A stretch of 64,000 nucleotides of DNA, taken from assembly GCA_020638495.1 (NCBI GenBank), contig JACKIN010000001.1, forward strand, positions 186,001 to 250,000, written 5' to 3'. The position numbers were made by a program, and so were the translations under genes. Of this stretch, positions 40,998 to 48,045 are shown piece after piece; position 1 is the stretch's first letter; each line of letters starts with the position of its first letter. This stretch comes from Geminicoccaceae bacterium. GTDB taxonomy: Bacteria; Pseudomonadota; Alphaproteobacteria; Geminicoccales; Geminicoccaceae. Under the pieces are notes generated by a model, which was not told the DNA's origin, made no database searches, and was given only the letters and a program-made list of their open reading frames with translations.

Positions 40998-41276
40998 ATG
41001 ACCCTCGTCAAGCTCCGCAAGAGTGCCCAGCTCACCTTGCCGACCGAAATTCGCGAAGCCCTCAAGCTCGCCGAGGGCGACTACCTCGAAGCCGAGATCG
41101 TCCCGGGCGGCGTCCTCCTCCGCCCCGTCGACGTCGTCCGCCGCGAGGCGGCGTGGGACGACCTCGTCGAGCTCGTCGAGACGCCGAAGTGGCGAACGCC
41201 GCCGACCGAGTCGCCCGAGGAGGAAGAGGCCCTGATCTTCAAAATGGTCGAGGAGGCTCGCCATTCGCGCGACTAG
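40998..41276 (+). CDS. AbrB/MazE-family antitoxin
   Basis: A 92-residue protein with an N-terminal swapped-hairpin AbrB domain (LVKLRKSAQLTLPTEIREALKLAEGDYLEAEIVPGGVLLRPVD) and an acidic C-terminal segment (TESPEEEEALIFKMVEEAR) that would cover the toxin. It binds the operon promoter as an autorepressor. It lies one base before the PIN gene. The 71-base gap upstream holds the likely operator but I see no palindrome. Confidence 0.85.
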   Translation: MTLVKLRKSAQLTLPTEIREALKLAEGDYLEAEIVPGGVLLRPVDVVRREAAWDDLVELVETPKWRTPPTESPEEEEALIFKMVEEARHSRD

Positions 41277-41277
41277 G

Positions 41278-41715
41278 GTGGTTCTCGACAGCTCCGTCCT
41301 GGTCAGCGCCTTCCTCACCCCACGCGGCACATCCGCGACGGTCCTGGTCGCGACGCGGCAAGCCCGGTTCACCCTCTGCCTCTCGCGCGAGATCGTCACC
41401 GAAACCACCACGAGGTTGATCCGCAAGCTGCCGCGGCTTGCACCAAAATACACGTACACCGAATCGGACGTTGCCCGCTTCGCCCGTGATCTCGCCGAGA
41501 CCGCCGCGTTCGTGACCGACCTGCCCGAGCTGGACGCCGTGCCCCTGGATCCTGACGACGACATCATCATCGCCACCGCCGTCGCCGCTCGCGCCGACCT
41601 CCTCGTCACCGGCGACCGCCACCTCCTCGACCTCGGAACCCACGACGCCATCCGCATCGTCGACCCGCGCCGCTTCCTGGACGAGCTCGCAAAGGCCCGC
41701 CCCGGTGCCGGCTGA
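41278..41715 (+). CDS. PIN-domain ribonuclease toxin
   Basis: A 145-residue PIN protein (VapC-like group). Acidic catalytic residues are visible: VLDSSVLVSAFL (first Asp), SREIVTETTTRLI (Glu), LDPDDDIIIATAVAARADLLVTGDRHLLDL (Asp pair). It starts with GTG at 41278, one base after the antitoxin stop, and ends with the PRRFLDEL motif typical of this PIN subgroup. It would cleave RNA when freed. Confidence 0.87.
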   Translation: MVLDSSVLVSAFLTPRGTSATVLVATRQARFTLCLSREIVTETTTRLIRKLPRLAPKYTYTESDVARFARDLAETAAFVTDLPELDAVPLDPDDDIIIATAVAARADLLVTGDRHLLDLGTHDAIRIVDPRRFLDELAKARPGAG

Positions 41716-41783
41716 GGCTGCATAACGGCGCCATCCCTGCTAACCTGCGCCCGCCCAGCAACCCGGCCTCGCGGAGCCCGCCC

Positions 41784-42443
41784 ATGACCCTCACCCTCTA
41801 CGGCGTCGCCCGCTCGCGCGCCTCGCGCAACATCTGGCTCTGCCTCGAGGCCGACCTGCCGTTCGAGCAGGTCCCCGTCATCCAGGCCCGTCGCGTGAAG
41901 GACCCGCTCGCGCCCGACGCCCCGCTCAACACGCGCTCGCCCGCCTTCCTCGCCATCAACCCCAACGGCCTCGTCCCCGCCATGCGGGACGGCGAGCTCG
42001 TCCTCTTCGAATCCCTGGCCATCAACCTCTACCTCGCGAGGAAGACCGGCGCCCCGCTCGGCCCGAAGGACCTCGCCGAGGAAGGCCGGATCCTCATGTG
42101 GAGCCTCTGGTCCGCCACCGAGGCGGAGCCCTGGGCGATCCAGATCCTCATGCACCGCGCCTACCTGCCCGAGCCCGAGCGCGACCCCGCCGCCGCCACG
42201 CGCGCGGCTCAGGCCCTCGTCCCGAAATTCGCCGTCCTCGATCAGCACCTGAAGGGCCGCGACTGGCTCGTCGCCGACCGCTTCACCGTCGCCGACATCA
42301 ACACCGCCGAGGTGCTGCGCTACGCCGCCCTCGCCACCGAGCTCTTCGACCAGGCCCCCAACGTCAAGCGCTGGTTCAAGGCCTGCCAGGCCCGCCCCGC
42401 CTTCAAGGAAATGATGCGCCGCCGGGAAGCGGAGCCGGCCTGA
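41784..42443 (+). CDS. Glutathione S-transferase
   Basis: A 219-residue cytosolic GST: N-terminal thioredoxin-like domain with SRASRNIWLCLEADLPFEQVPV and NPNGLVPAMRDGELVLFESLAINLYLARK (the ESxAI glutathione site), then a helical domain with DWLVADRFTVADINTAEVLRYA. Serine or tyrosine catalysis is not clear from the sequence. Class is uncertain. A conserved hairpin follows the stop. Confidence 0.85.
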   Translation: MTLTLYGVARSRASRNIWLCLEADLPFEQVPVIQARRVKDPLAPDAPLNTRSPAFLAINPNGLVPAMRDGELVLFESLAINLYLARKTGAPLGPKDLAEEGRILMWSLWSATEAEPWAIQILMHRAYLPEPERDPAAATRAAQALVPKFAVLDQHLKGRDWLVADRFTVADINTAEVLRYAALATELFDQAPNVKRWFKACQARPAFKEMMRRREAEPA

Positions 42444-42450
42444 CCAAGCG

Positions 42451-42473
42451 GCGGGGGAACCGAGTTCTCCCGC
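42451..42473 (+). terminator. Hairpin after the GST gene
   Basis: GCGGGGGAACCGAGTTCTCCCGC folds into a 10-bp stem with one mismatch around CGA. A nearly identical element follows the next gene at 43728-43750. No T-run; possibly a repeated terminator-like element. Confidence 0.5.
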
Positions 42474-42587
42474 GCCCCGCGCAGCGACGGCCGGGACGCG
42501 GGTGGTCGAGAGCCAGGCCAGGCCTCCGCGCTTGCTTCCGAGAGGCGCCCACACATGTCCCATGGAGCAATACAAGGAAAGTTGTCC

Positions 42588-43619
42588 ATGGCTCGATCGA
42601 AGACCGTCAACCGTCAATGGGTGCTGGCGGAACGCCCGAAGGGCGAACCCGATGACCGGACGTTGCGGCTGGTCACGGGCGACGTCCCGACCCCCGGCAA
42701 GGGCCAGATGCTGCTGCGCAACGAGTACCTGTCGCTCGACCCCTACATGCGCGGCCGGATGAGCGACCGGCCATCCTATGCGCCACCCGTCGAATTGGGT
42801 GCCGTCATGGTGGGCGGCACCGTGGCCGAGGTCCTCGGGTCCGACCTCGACGCCTTCGCCCCGGGCGACCGGGTCGTGGCTTCCGGCGGCTGGCAGGATT
42901 ACGCCCTCTCCGACGGCACCGGCGTGATCAACCTCGGCCCGAACCCGAAGAACCCCTCCTGGGCGCTCGGCGTGCTCGGCATGCCCGGCCTCACGGCCTG
43001 GGCGGGGCTGACGGAGATCGGCCGGCCCAAGGCGGGCGAGACCCTCGTCGTCGCCGCCGCCAGCGGCCCGGTCGGCGCCACGGTCGGCCAGGTCGGCAAG
43101 ATCCTCGGCTGTCGCGTGGTCGGCATCGCCGGCGGCGCCAAAAAATGCGCCCACGTGGTCGATGCCTTGGGCTTCGATGCCTGCATCGACCATCGGGCCG
43201 ACGGCTTCGCCGATGCCCTGAAGGCGGCGGTGCCGGACGGCATCGACATCTATTTCGAGAATGTCGGCGGGGCCGTGCTCGACGCCGTGCTGCCGCTCCT
43301 CAACCCCAAGGCCCGCATCCCCGTCTGCGGCCTGGTCTCGATCTACAACGCCACCTCGCTGCCCGACGGCCCCGACCGGCTGGGCCAGCTGATGATGATG
43401 ATCCTGCGCAAGCGCATGACCCTGCAGGGATTCATCGTCTTCAGCGATTTCGGCCACCTCTACCCGAAATTCGCGAGCCAGATGGGCGCCTGGGTCGAGG
43501 CGGGCAGGGTCCGCTACCTCGAGGAAATCATCGAAGGCCTGGAGCAGGCACCCGCCGCCTTGATCGGCCTGCTCAAGGGCGAGTCGTTCGGCAAGCGCGT
43601 GATCCGCCTGGCATCCTGA
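42588..43619 (+). CDS. NADP-dependent medium-chain reductase (CurA/LTB4DH-like)
   Basis: A 343-residue MDR enzyme lacking zinc. Motifs: NEYLSLDPYMRGRMSDRPSYAPPVELG, GMPGLTAWAGLTEIGRPKAGETLVVAAASGPVGATVGQ, and DIYFENVGGAVLDAVLPLLN. This matches YncB/CurA and prostaglandin reductase-type alkenal/one reductases, which reduce activated double bonds with NADPH. The ATG at 42588 is preferred (AGGAAAG before it) to a longer start at 42555. Confidence 0.87.
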   Translation: MARSKTVNRQWVLAERPKGEPDDRTLRLVTGDVPTPGKGQMLLRNEYLSLDPYMRGRMSDRPSYAPPVELGAVMVGGTVAEVLGSDLDAFAPGDRVVASGGWQDYALSDGTGVINLGPNPKNPSWALGVLGMPGLTAWAGLTEIGRPKAGETLVVAAASGPVGATVGQVGKILGCRVVGIAGGAKKCAHVVDALGFDACIDHRADGFADALKAAVPDGIDIYFENVGGAVLDAVLPLLNPKARIPVCGLVSIYNATSLPDGPDRLGQLMMMILRKRMTLQGFIVFSDFGHLYPKFASQMGAWVEAGRVRYLEEIIEGLEQAPAALIGLLKGESFGKRVIRLAS

Positions 43620-43727
43620 CCGGCCTGCTCGCCGTCACCTGGCCGGAACCGCCAGCCGGGTCACCGCGGAGGTCCTGCGGACGACAGGCTGAGGCCGGGG
43701 CGAGCCCTGCTGCTCCGAACGAGAATG

Positions 43728-43750
43728 GCGGGGGAACCGAGTTCCCCCGC
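43728..43750 (+). terminator. Hairpin after the CurA-like gene
   Basis: GCGGGGGAAC (43728-43737) pairs perfectly with GTTCCCCCGC (43741-43750) around a CGA loop. It lies between the convergent CurA-like gene and the ferritin-like gene, and is the second copy of the element at 42451-42473. It may stop transcription from both sides. Confidence 0.55.
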
Positions 43751-43783
43751 ACCCCTTCCGACCTTCAGCGGGACGTCGTCGAC

Positions 43784-44290
43784 CTAAGCGGCCTTCCTCG
43801 CCTTCGCCCGGTCGTTCGCCGAAGCGTCGGCGAGCTTGGTCAGATCGCTGTCCGTCCTCGACTCCTCCTGCAGCGTGGCATCCAAGAGCTTGGCGGCGTC
43901 GTCCATGCCGAGCTCCCTGGCCCAGCGCTTCAGGGTGCCATAGCGGGCGATCTCGTAGTGCTCGACGGCCTGGGCGGCGGAGATCAGCCCGGCGTCCAGC
44001 GCCGCGGTGTCCTTGAACTCCTCGATGATCTCCTCGCCTTCGGCGATGATGCCCTCGATCGCGTCGCAGGTCTTGCCCTGCGCCCGCTTGCCGATGATGT
44101 CGAACACCTGCTGCAGGCGCTCGACATGACCTTCGGTCTCCTGCTTGTGCTTGTCGAAGGCGGCCTTGAGGTCATCGGACTGGGCCGCCCGCTTCATCTT
44201 GGGCAGCGCCTTCAGGATCTTGCGTTCGGCGTAGTAGATGTCCCTCAGCGTATCGTGGAAGAGATCGTCGAGCGTCTTCTCCTTGGCCAT
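43784..44290 (-). CDS. Ferritin-like DUF892 (YciE/YciF) protein
   Basis: A 168-residue four-helix protein: KTLDDLFHDTLRDIYYAERKILKALPKM, HKQETEGHVERLQQVFDIIG and AVEHYEIARYGTLKRWAREL carry the Glu/His residues of a diiron-type site. YciE/F proteins are induced by stress (osmotic, bile). It starts with GGAGGG before the ATG at 44290. Monocistronic. Confidence 0.87.
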   Translation of the reverse strand: MAKEKTLDDLFHDTLRDIYYAERKILKALPKMKRAAQSDDLKAAFDKHKQETEGHVERLQQVFDIIGKRAQGKTCDAIEGIIAEGEEIIEEFKDTAALDAGLISAAQAVEHYEIARYGTLKRWARELGMDDAAKLLDATLQEESRTDSDLTKLADASANDRAKARKAA

Positions 44291-44379
44291 GGGAAGCCCT
44301 CCAGTGGTTGAAGCCCGATTCACGCCATGCGTGATCGCGCAACCAACGCGCCGCGTCGGGCGACGTTCCCCGTGCCGCG

Positions 44380-44470
44380 GAAAAGTCGGGACACCACGAA
44401 AAGTCGGGACACGGGAAAAGTCGGACACGAAAAGTCGGGACACGAACCGGGACACGAAAAGTCGGGACAC
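44380..44470. repeat. Short direct-repeat array GAAAAGTCGGGACAC
   Basis: Five copies of GAAAAGTCGGGACAC (44380, 44398, 44415 with one G lost, 44429, 44456) and one shortened GAACCGGGACAC (44444) lie head to tail or with 1-3 extra bases. The array fills most of the 248-base gap between the ferritin-like gene and the end of the macrodomain gene. The repeat has no inner symmetry, unlike the upstream array. Confidence 0.9.
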
Positions 44471-44538
44471 GAACCGACTTAACCCTCCGGCCGACGGCGT
44501 TCCTCGCCCGCGCCTTCCGACCCGGCTGCGACACCCGC

Positions 44539-45195
44539 TCAACCCGGCCCATTCCGCCCCCAGAACTGCCCGATCGCCGCCGCCGCCTCCCGGTCGATCT
44601 CGTCGCTCTCCCCCGTCGCCCGGCCGATGACGCCCGAAATGCCGCCGCCGAACCGCACCTCCATGTTGGCGGCGTTGGCGATGGCGTCGCAGCCGTGGTC
44701 GGCGACGCGGGTGATCGAGCCCTGGACGAGCGTGGTGCCCCGGACGCTGCCGGCGGCGAGGGCCGTGGCGAAGAGCGCCCGGTCCTCGTCGCCATGGGCC
44801 ACGATCACGGCCCCGACCTCGCCCCGGTGCGTGTGGCAGGCGGCGACGATCAGCGCGGCGAGCTCGGCCTTCTCGATGGCCGGGTCGATGCGGCCGGCGA
44901 AGACGCCGCCGGCGATGAAGGGCAGGGCGAGGCGCCGGCAGCCATGCGCGGCGGCGAGGGTGAAGGCGTTTCGGATCGACGCCTCGACGGAGGCCCGGGT
45001 AGGGTCGAAGCCCGGCCGGCCCTGGAGGGTCATCGAGCCCGGGGCCGCGTGGGCGATCCCCCGGATCCCCTGCGCCCGGAGCCGGCCGGCCCCGGTCCAC
45101 AAGGCGGCCCCGAGCGGCACCATGCGCAGCCCGCGCAGCTCACCGTTCACCGGCGTCCCGGCGCAGGCGAACCGCTCCGTCGCGACATATCCCAT
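44539..45195 (-). CDS. Macrodomain protein with circularly permuted motif order
   Basis: A 218-residue protein. A normal macrodomain opens with GDI, then DAIVNAAN and GGGVxGAI, and ends with the IHxVGP and PxIStGvyG segments. Here the order is reversed: IAHAAPGSM at 47-55 and ALPFIAGGVFAG at 90-101 come first, then VIVAHGDEDRALF, and only then VQGSITRVADHGCDAIANAANMEVRFGGGISGVIG at 157-190. That is a circular permutation of the fold. All ADP-ribose-binding loops are present. The GGAGGT ribosome site before ATG 45195 rules out the earlier ATG at 45228. Its partner or substrate is unknown; it could remove or read ADP-ribose. Confidence 0.78.
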   Translation of the reverse strand: MGYVATERFACAGTPVNGELRGLRMVPLGAALWTGAGRLRAQGIRGIAHAAPGSMTLQGRPGFDPTRASVEASIRNAFTLAAAHGCRRLALPFIAGGVFAGRIDPAIEKAELAALIVAACHTHRGEVGAVIVAHGDEDRALFATALAAGSVRGTTLVQGSITRVADHGCDAIANAANMEVRFGGGISGVIGRATGESDEIDREAAAAIGQFWGRNGPG

Positions 45196-45305
45196 CCGCA
45201 CCTCCGCCGCCCCGCTCGGGGCCATCACGAATCGTTATGCCCGCCGCCCGCCGCGCCGGGCAAAGCTGCCTTCGGGCCGGCAAGCGAACCCGGGAGCACG
45301 CCAGA

Positions 45306-45451
45306 TGTCGCGGAATACGCGACACCTGCGCTCGGGTTGTCGCGTATTCCGCGACAGGCGCGGCCGGACTGTCGCAGATTCTGCGACATAAGCATTCGTG
45401 ATGTCGCGGATTCTGCGACATCCGACCCGAGAAGTCGCAGATTCCGCGACA
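45306..45451. repeat. Five 19-bp palindromes at a 32-bp period
   Basis: TGTCGCGGAATACGCGACA (45306-45324), TGTCGCGTATTCCGCGACA (45338-45356), TGTCGCAGATTCTGCGACA (45370-45388), TGTCGCGGATTCTGCGACA (45402-45420) and AGTCGCAGATTCCGCGACA (45433-45451) start 32, 32, 32 and 31 bases apart. The arms GTCGC/GCGAC are fixed; the 12-13-base spacers are unrelated. They lie 111-256 bases upstream of the macrodomain gene. The 32-bp period equals three helical turns, so every site faces the same side of DNA. A cooperative operator or iteron array is the best guess. Much of the 429-base gap is this array. Confidence 0.92.
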
Positions 45452-45477
45452 GAGCCCAACGAACGAACCGAAGGATT

Positions 45478-45524
45478 CGACGATCGAACCCGCGGAATCG
45501 CCGATTCCGCGGGTTCGATCGTCG
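45478..45524. repeat. Perfect 23-bp inverted repeat, 47-bp palindrome
   Basis: The arm at 45478-45500 is exactly complementary to 45502-45524, with a single base (45501) at the centre. Its inner part (CGCGGAATCG...CGATTCCGCG) echoes the cores of the neighbouring array units. A hairpin or cruciform of 23 bp is likely. No T-run follows, so it is not a standard terminator. Confidence 0.9.
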
Positions 45525-45627
45525 GTCTCGCGGGTTCGTTCGCGGCCAGAAAGCTACAGGATTCCTGCCTTCTGCCTCGCCCCGACCCCGCAACCCTTGA
45601 CGGATCGCGCCAGATAGGCTATAAATC

Positions 45628-46653
45628 CTATAGCGCTGCGATCTCGATCCGCCGGCCTTCCTCGGCCGAGCGGAGCAGGGCGTCGATCAGCCGGTGGACG
45701 TGCAGCGCGTCCCTGGCGGTGACCCGGGGTGCGCTGCCTTGGTCCAGGGCGTCGAGGAAGTCGGTGATGACCGCCTTGTGCCATTCGTGGCTGAACGCCA
45801 TGGGGTCCGCCCCGCCGCCGATGCCGCCGGCCTCGCCCGTGGTTTCGCTCCGGCCATCGAGGAAGTCGAGCGTGAGCCGGCCGCCGTCGAGCACGGCGAC
45901 GCCCTTCGTCCCCGCCAGCACGAGCTGCTCGGCGCGGCCCGGATGGAAGGTGGTGGTCGCCATGACGGCACCCAGCGCCCCGTTGGCGAAGGCGATGCCG
46001 CCGCCCATGAAGTCCTCGCCCTCCATCCGGTGCATGGCCGAGGTGCCGCCCATGGCCTGCACCGCTGCTGCCGGGCCGGTCAGGCTGAGCATCAGATCGA
46101 GGCTGTGGATCGCCTGGGTGATCAGGACCCCGCCGCCGTCGCGCGCCAGGGTGCCGCGCCCGGGCACGTCGTAGTAGCTCTGCGGCCGCCACCAGGGGAC
46201 GCTGAGCTGCACGGTGGCGAGCGTGCCGAGTTCGCCATCGGCCAGGCGCCGCGCCAGCTCTGTGGCGGCCTCCCGGAAGCGGTGCTGCAGGACCACGCCG
46301 GTGGTCACCCCGGCCGCCTCGGTCAGCGCCACCACCCGCTCCGCCGCCTCGAGCGTGCGCTCGAGCGGCTTCTCCATGAGCAGGTGCTTGCCCTTGCCCG
46401 CGAGCTGTCCCACCAGCTCCAGCCGCGCGTCGGGCGGGGTCAGGATCATCACCGCTGTCACGGCCGGGTCGTCGGCGATGGCCTCGAGCTCGTCGACGAC
46501 CGGCAGGTCGTAGCGCTCCTCGAACGCCCGCCGCCGCTCGGCCGAGGGGCTCCAGGCCCGCACCTCGACGCGGCCCTGGAGGTCCTCGAGGCTCTGCGCG
46601 TGCGGGGCCACCGCCATGCCGAGGCCGATGAGGCCGATGGTTCGCCTGGTCAT
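45628..46653 (-). CDS. Gfo/Idh/MocA-family oxidoreductase
   Basis: A 341-residue NAD(P) enzyme: IGLIGLGMAVAPHAQSLEDL (Rossmann), MILTPPDARLELVGQLAGKGKHLLMEKPLERT (EKP motif), VVLQHRFREAATEL. Substrate sugar unknown. Its ATG overlaps the stop of the cyclase gene (ATGA at 46650-46653), so the two proteins are made together. The stop lies just beyond the palindrome array. Confidence 0.85.
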   Translation of the reverse strand: MTRRTIGLIGLGMAVAPHAQSLEDLQGRVEVRAWSPSAERRRAFEERYDLPVVDELEAIADDPAVTAVMILTPPDARLELVGQLAGKGKHLLMEKPLERTLEAAERVVALTEAAGVTTGVVLQHRFREAATELARRLADGELGTLATVQLSVPWWRPQSYYDVPGRGTLARDGGGVLITQAIHSLDLMLSLTGPAAAVQAMGGTSAMHRMEGEDFMGGGIAFANGALGAVMATTTFHPGRAEQLVLAGTKGVAVLDGGRLTLDFLDGRSETTGEAGGIGGGADPMAFSHEWHKAVITDFLDALDQGSAPRVTARDALHVHRLIDALLRSAEEGRRIEIAAL

Positions 46654-47933
46654 GTCTCCTGCTCTCCCTGCCAGTGAAGGATGTCGATGGGCTGCTCGCG
46701 TCCGCGCACCGCGTGGGTCGGCAGCGCCAGCCAGTGGTCCCCCTCGCCGGCCGCGGCGACGAGGGCCGCCGAGGCGACGAGGCCGCCATCGGTCTCGCGG
46801 GTGATCTGCTCGAGCCGGGCCGCCACGTTGACCGTGTCGCCCAGCACCGTGAACTCGAGCCGGCTGCTGTCGCCGACCGCCCCGGCGAAGGCCGGGCCGA
46901 AATGGGCACCGATGCCGATCCGCACCGGCGCCTCGCCGGCGGCGGTCAGCCGGTCGCTCCAGGCCGCGACCCGGCGCAGGAGATGGCGGGCGCAGTCGAG
47001 CGTGCGGCGGGCGTCGTCGGCATGCCCCTCGGGCACCCCGAAGACCACGATGGCGCTGTCGCCGACGAACTTGTCGACGACTCCCCGATGCGTCAGGGCC
47101 GCCTTGACGACATGATGCCGGAAGGTGCCGAGGAAGGTCGAGAGCTCGGGCGGGGCCAGATGCTCGCTGCGGCTGGTGAAGCCCCTGATGTCGACCACCA
47201 GGATGCCGATCCGCACGTCCCAGCCGCGCCGGAGCTGCTCGACATCGCCGGCGGCCAAGAGGGCCGCGATCTCCGGCGGCAGATAGCGGGCGAGGTTGGT
47301 GCGCTCCACCGCCTCCTCGATGGCCCGCTCCAAAAGCGCCTTGCGCCGCGCGGCGGCGAGGACCAGCACCAGGCCGGCGAGGCCGAGGAGCACGATCCGG
47401 ACGACCGTCGGCGGCAGGTCGAGCAGCGGCAGGATCCGTTCGAGCGTGCCCTCCTGCGGCAGGCCGGCGAGCAGCAGGACCAGCCCGCCGACCAGCACGG
47501 CCGCCGCGTAGCCCTGCAGCCAGGGCCGGTAGTGGAGCGAGCCGAAGACCAGGACCAGGGGGGCGAGCCAGATCGCCGGGAAAACCCAGACCGTCGCCGG
47601 CGGTGCGCCGATATTGAGCACCGTGGTCGCCACATTGAAGAGGACGAGGGCGCAGTCCGCGGTGGTGAAGAGCCAGGGCATCCAGCGGCGAAACCGGCCG
47701 GGCCGGGCGGTCAGATACGAGATCAGGCCGATGCCCGCATAGACGGCCATGACGCTGCCCGCCACCACGATCTGCCGCTGGGCGGCGGGCGGCGGCCCGT
47801 CGACCGCGAGGAGGGCCGCCCCGAGCGCCAGCGCCAGGACCAGCACCGCGGTCAGCCGCAGGATCGCGAGGAACCGCTCGGCCTCGATCTCGGCCGTCAG
47901 AAAAAGCTGCTCCCTCAGACTCTCGATGCTCAC
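46650..47933 (-). CDS. Membrane adenylate/guanylate cyclase
   Basis: A 427-residue protein: six hydrophobic helices in residues 25-200 (RFLAILRLTAVLVLALALGAALL to LLGLAGLVLVLAAARR), a short coiled region, then a class III cyclase domain (IGILVVDIRGFTSRSEHLAPPELSTFLGTFR, GVVDKFVGDSAIVVFGVPEG, VLGDTVNVAARLEQ). The metal-binding Asp residues (VVDIRGF, GDSAI) are present. GTG at 47933, with AAAGG before it, is preferred to ATG at 47966. It probably makes cAMP in response to a membrane signal. Confidence 0.83.
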   Translation of the reverse strand: MSIESLREQLFLTAEIEAERFLAILRLTAVLVLALALGAALLAVDGPPPAAQRQIVVAGSVMAVYAGIGLISYLTARPGRFRRWMPWLFTTADCALVLFNVATTVLNIGAPPATVWVFPAIWLAPLVLVFGSLHYRPWLQGYAAAVLVGGLVLLLAGLPQEGTLERILPLLDLPPTVVRIVLLGLAGLVLVLAAARRKALLERAIEEAVERTNLARYLPPEIAALLAAGDVEQLRRGWDVRIGILVVDIRGFTSRSEHLAPPELSTFLGTFRHHVVKAALTHRGVVDKFVGDSAIVVFGVPEGHADDARRTLDCARHLLRRVAAWSDRLTAAGEAPVRIGIGAHFGPAFAGAVGDSSRLEFTVLGDTVNVAARLEQITRETDGGLVASAALVAAAGEGDHWLALPTHAVRGREQPIDILHWQGEQET

Positions 47934-48045
47934 CTCGGGCCTTTCGTGCCGGCACCTGCCCGGCACCCATAGCGCCGCTTCGCCCCGCTTGTCATGCCGG
48001 GCACCAGCCCCTAGGCAACGACGAGATGTCTGAGGGAGGGGAGTC

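Noticed and set aside
45306..45451. The palindrome array as a CRISPR array
   Set aside because: The repeats are 19 bases and symmetric; the spacers are only 12-13 bases, far below CRISPR lengths, and no cas gene is near.
45398..46174. An open frame running through the palindrome array with repeated SRILRH/VADSAT text
   Set aside because: The protein repeats are just translations of the DNA repeats, and the frame then runs antisense through the Gfo/Idh gene.
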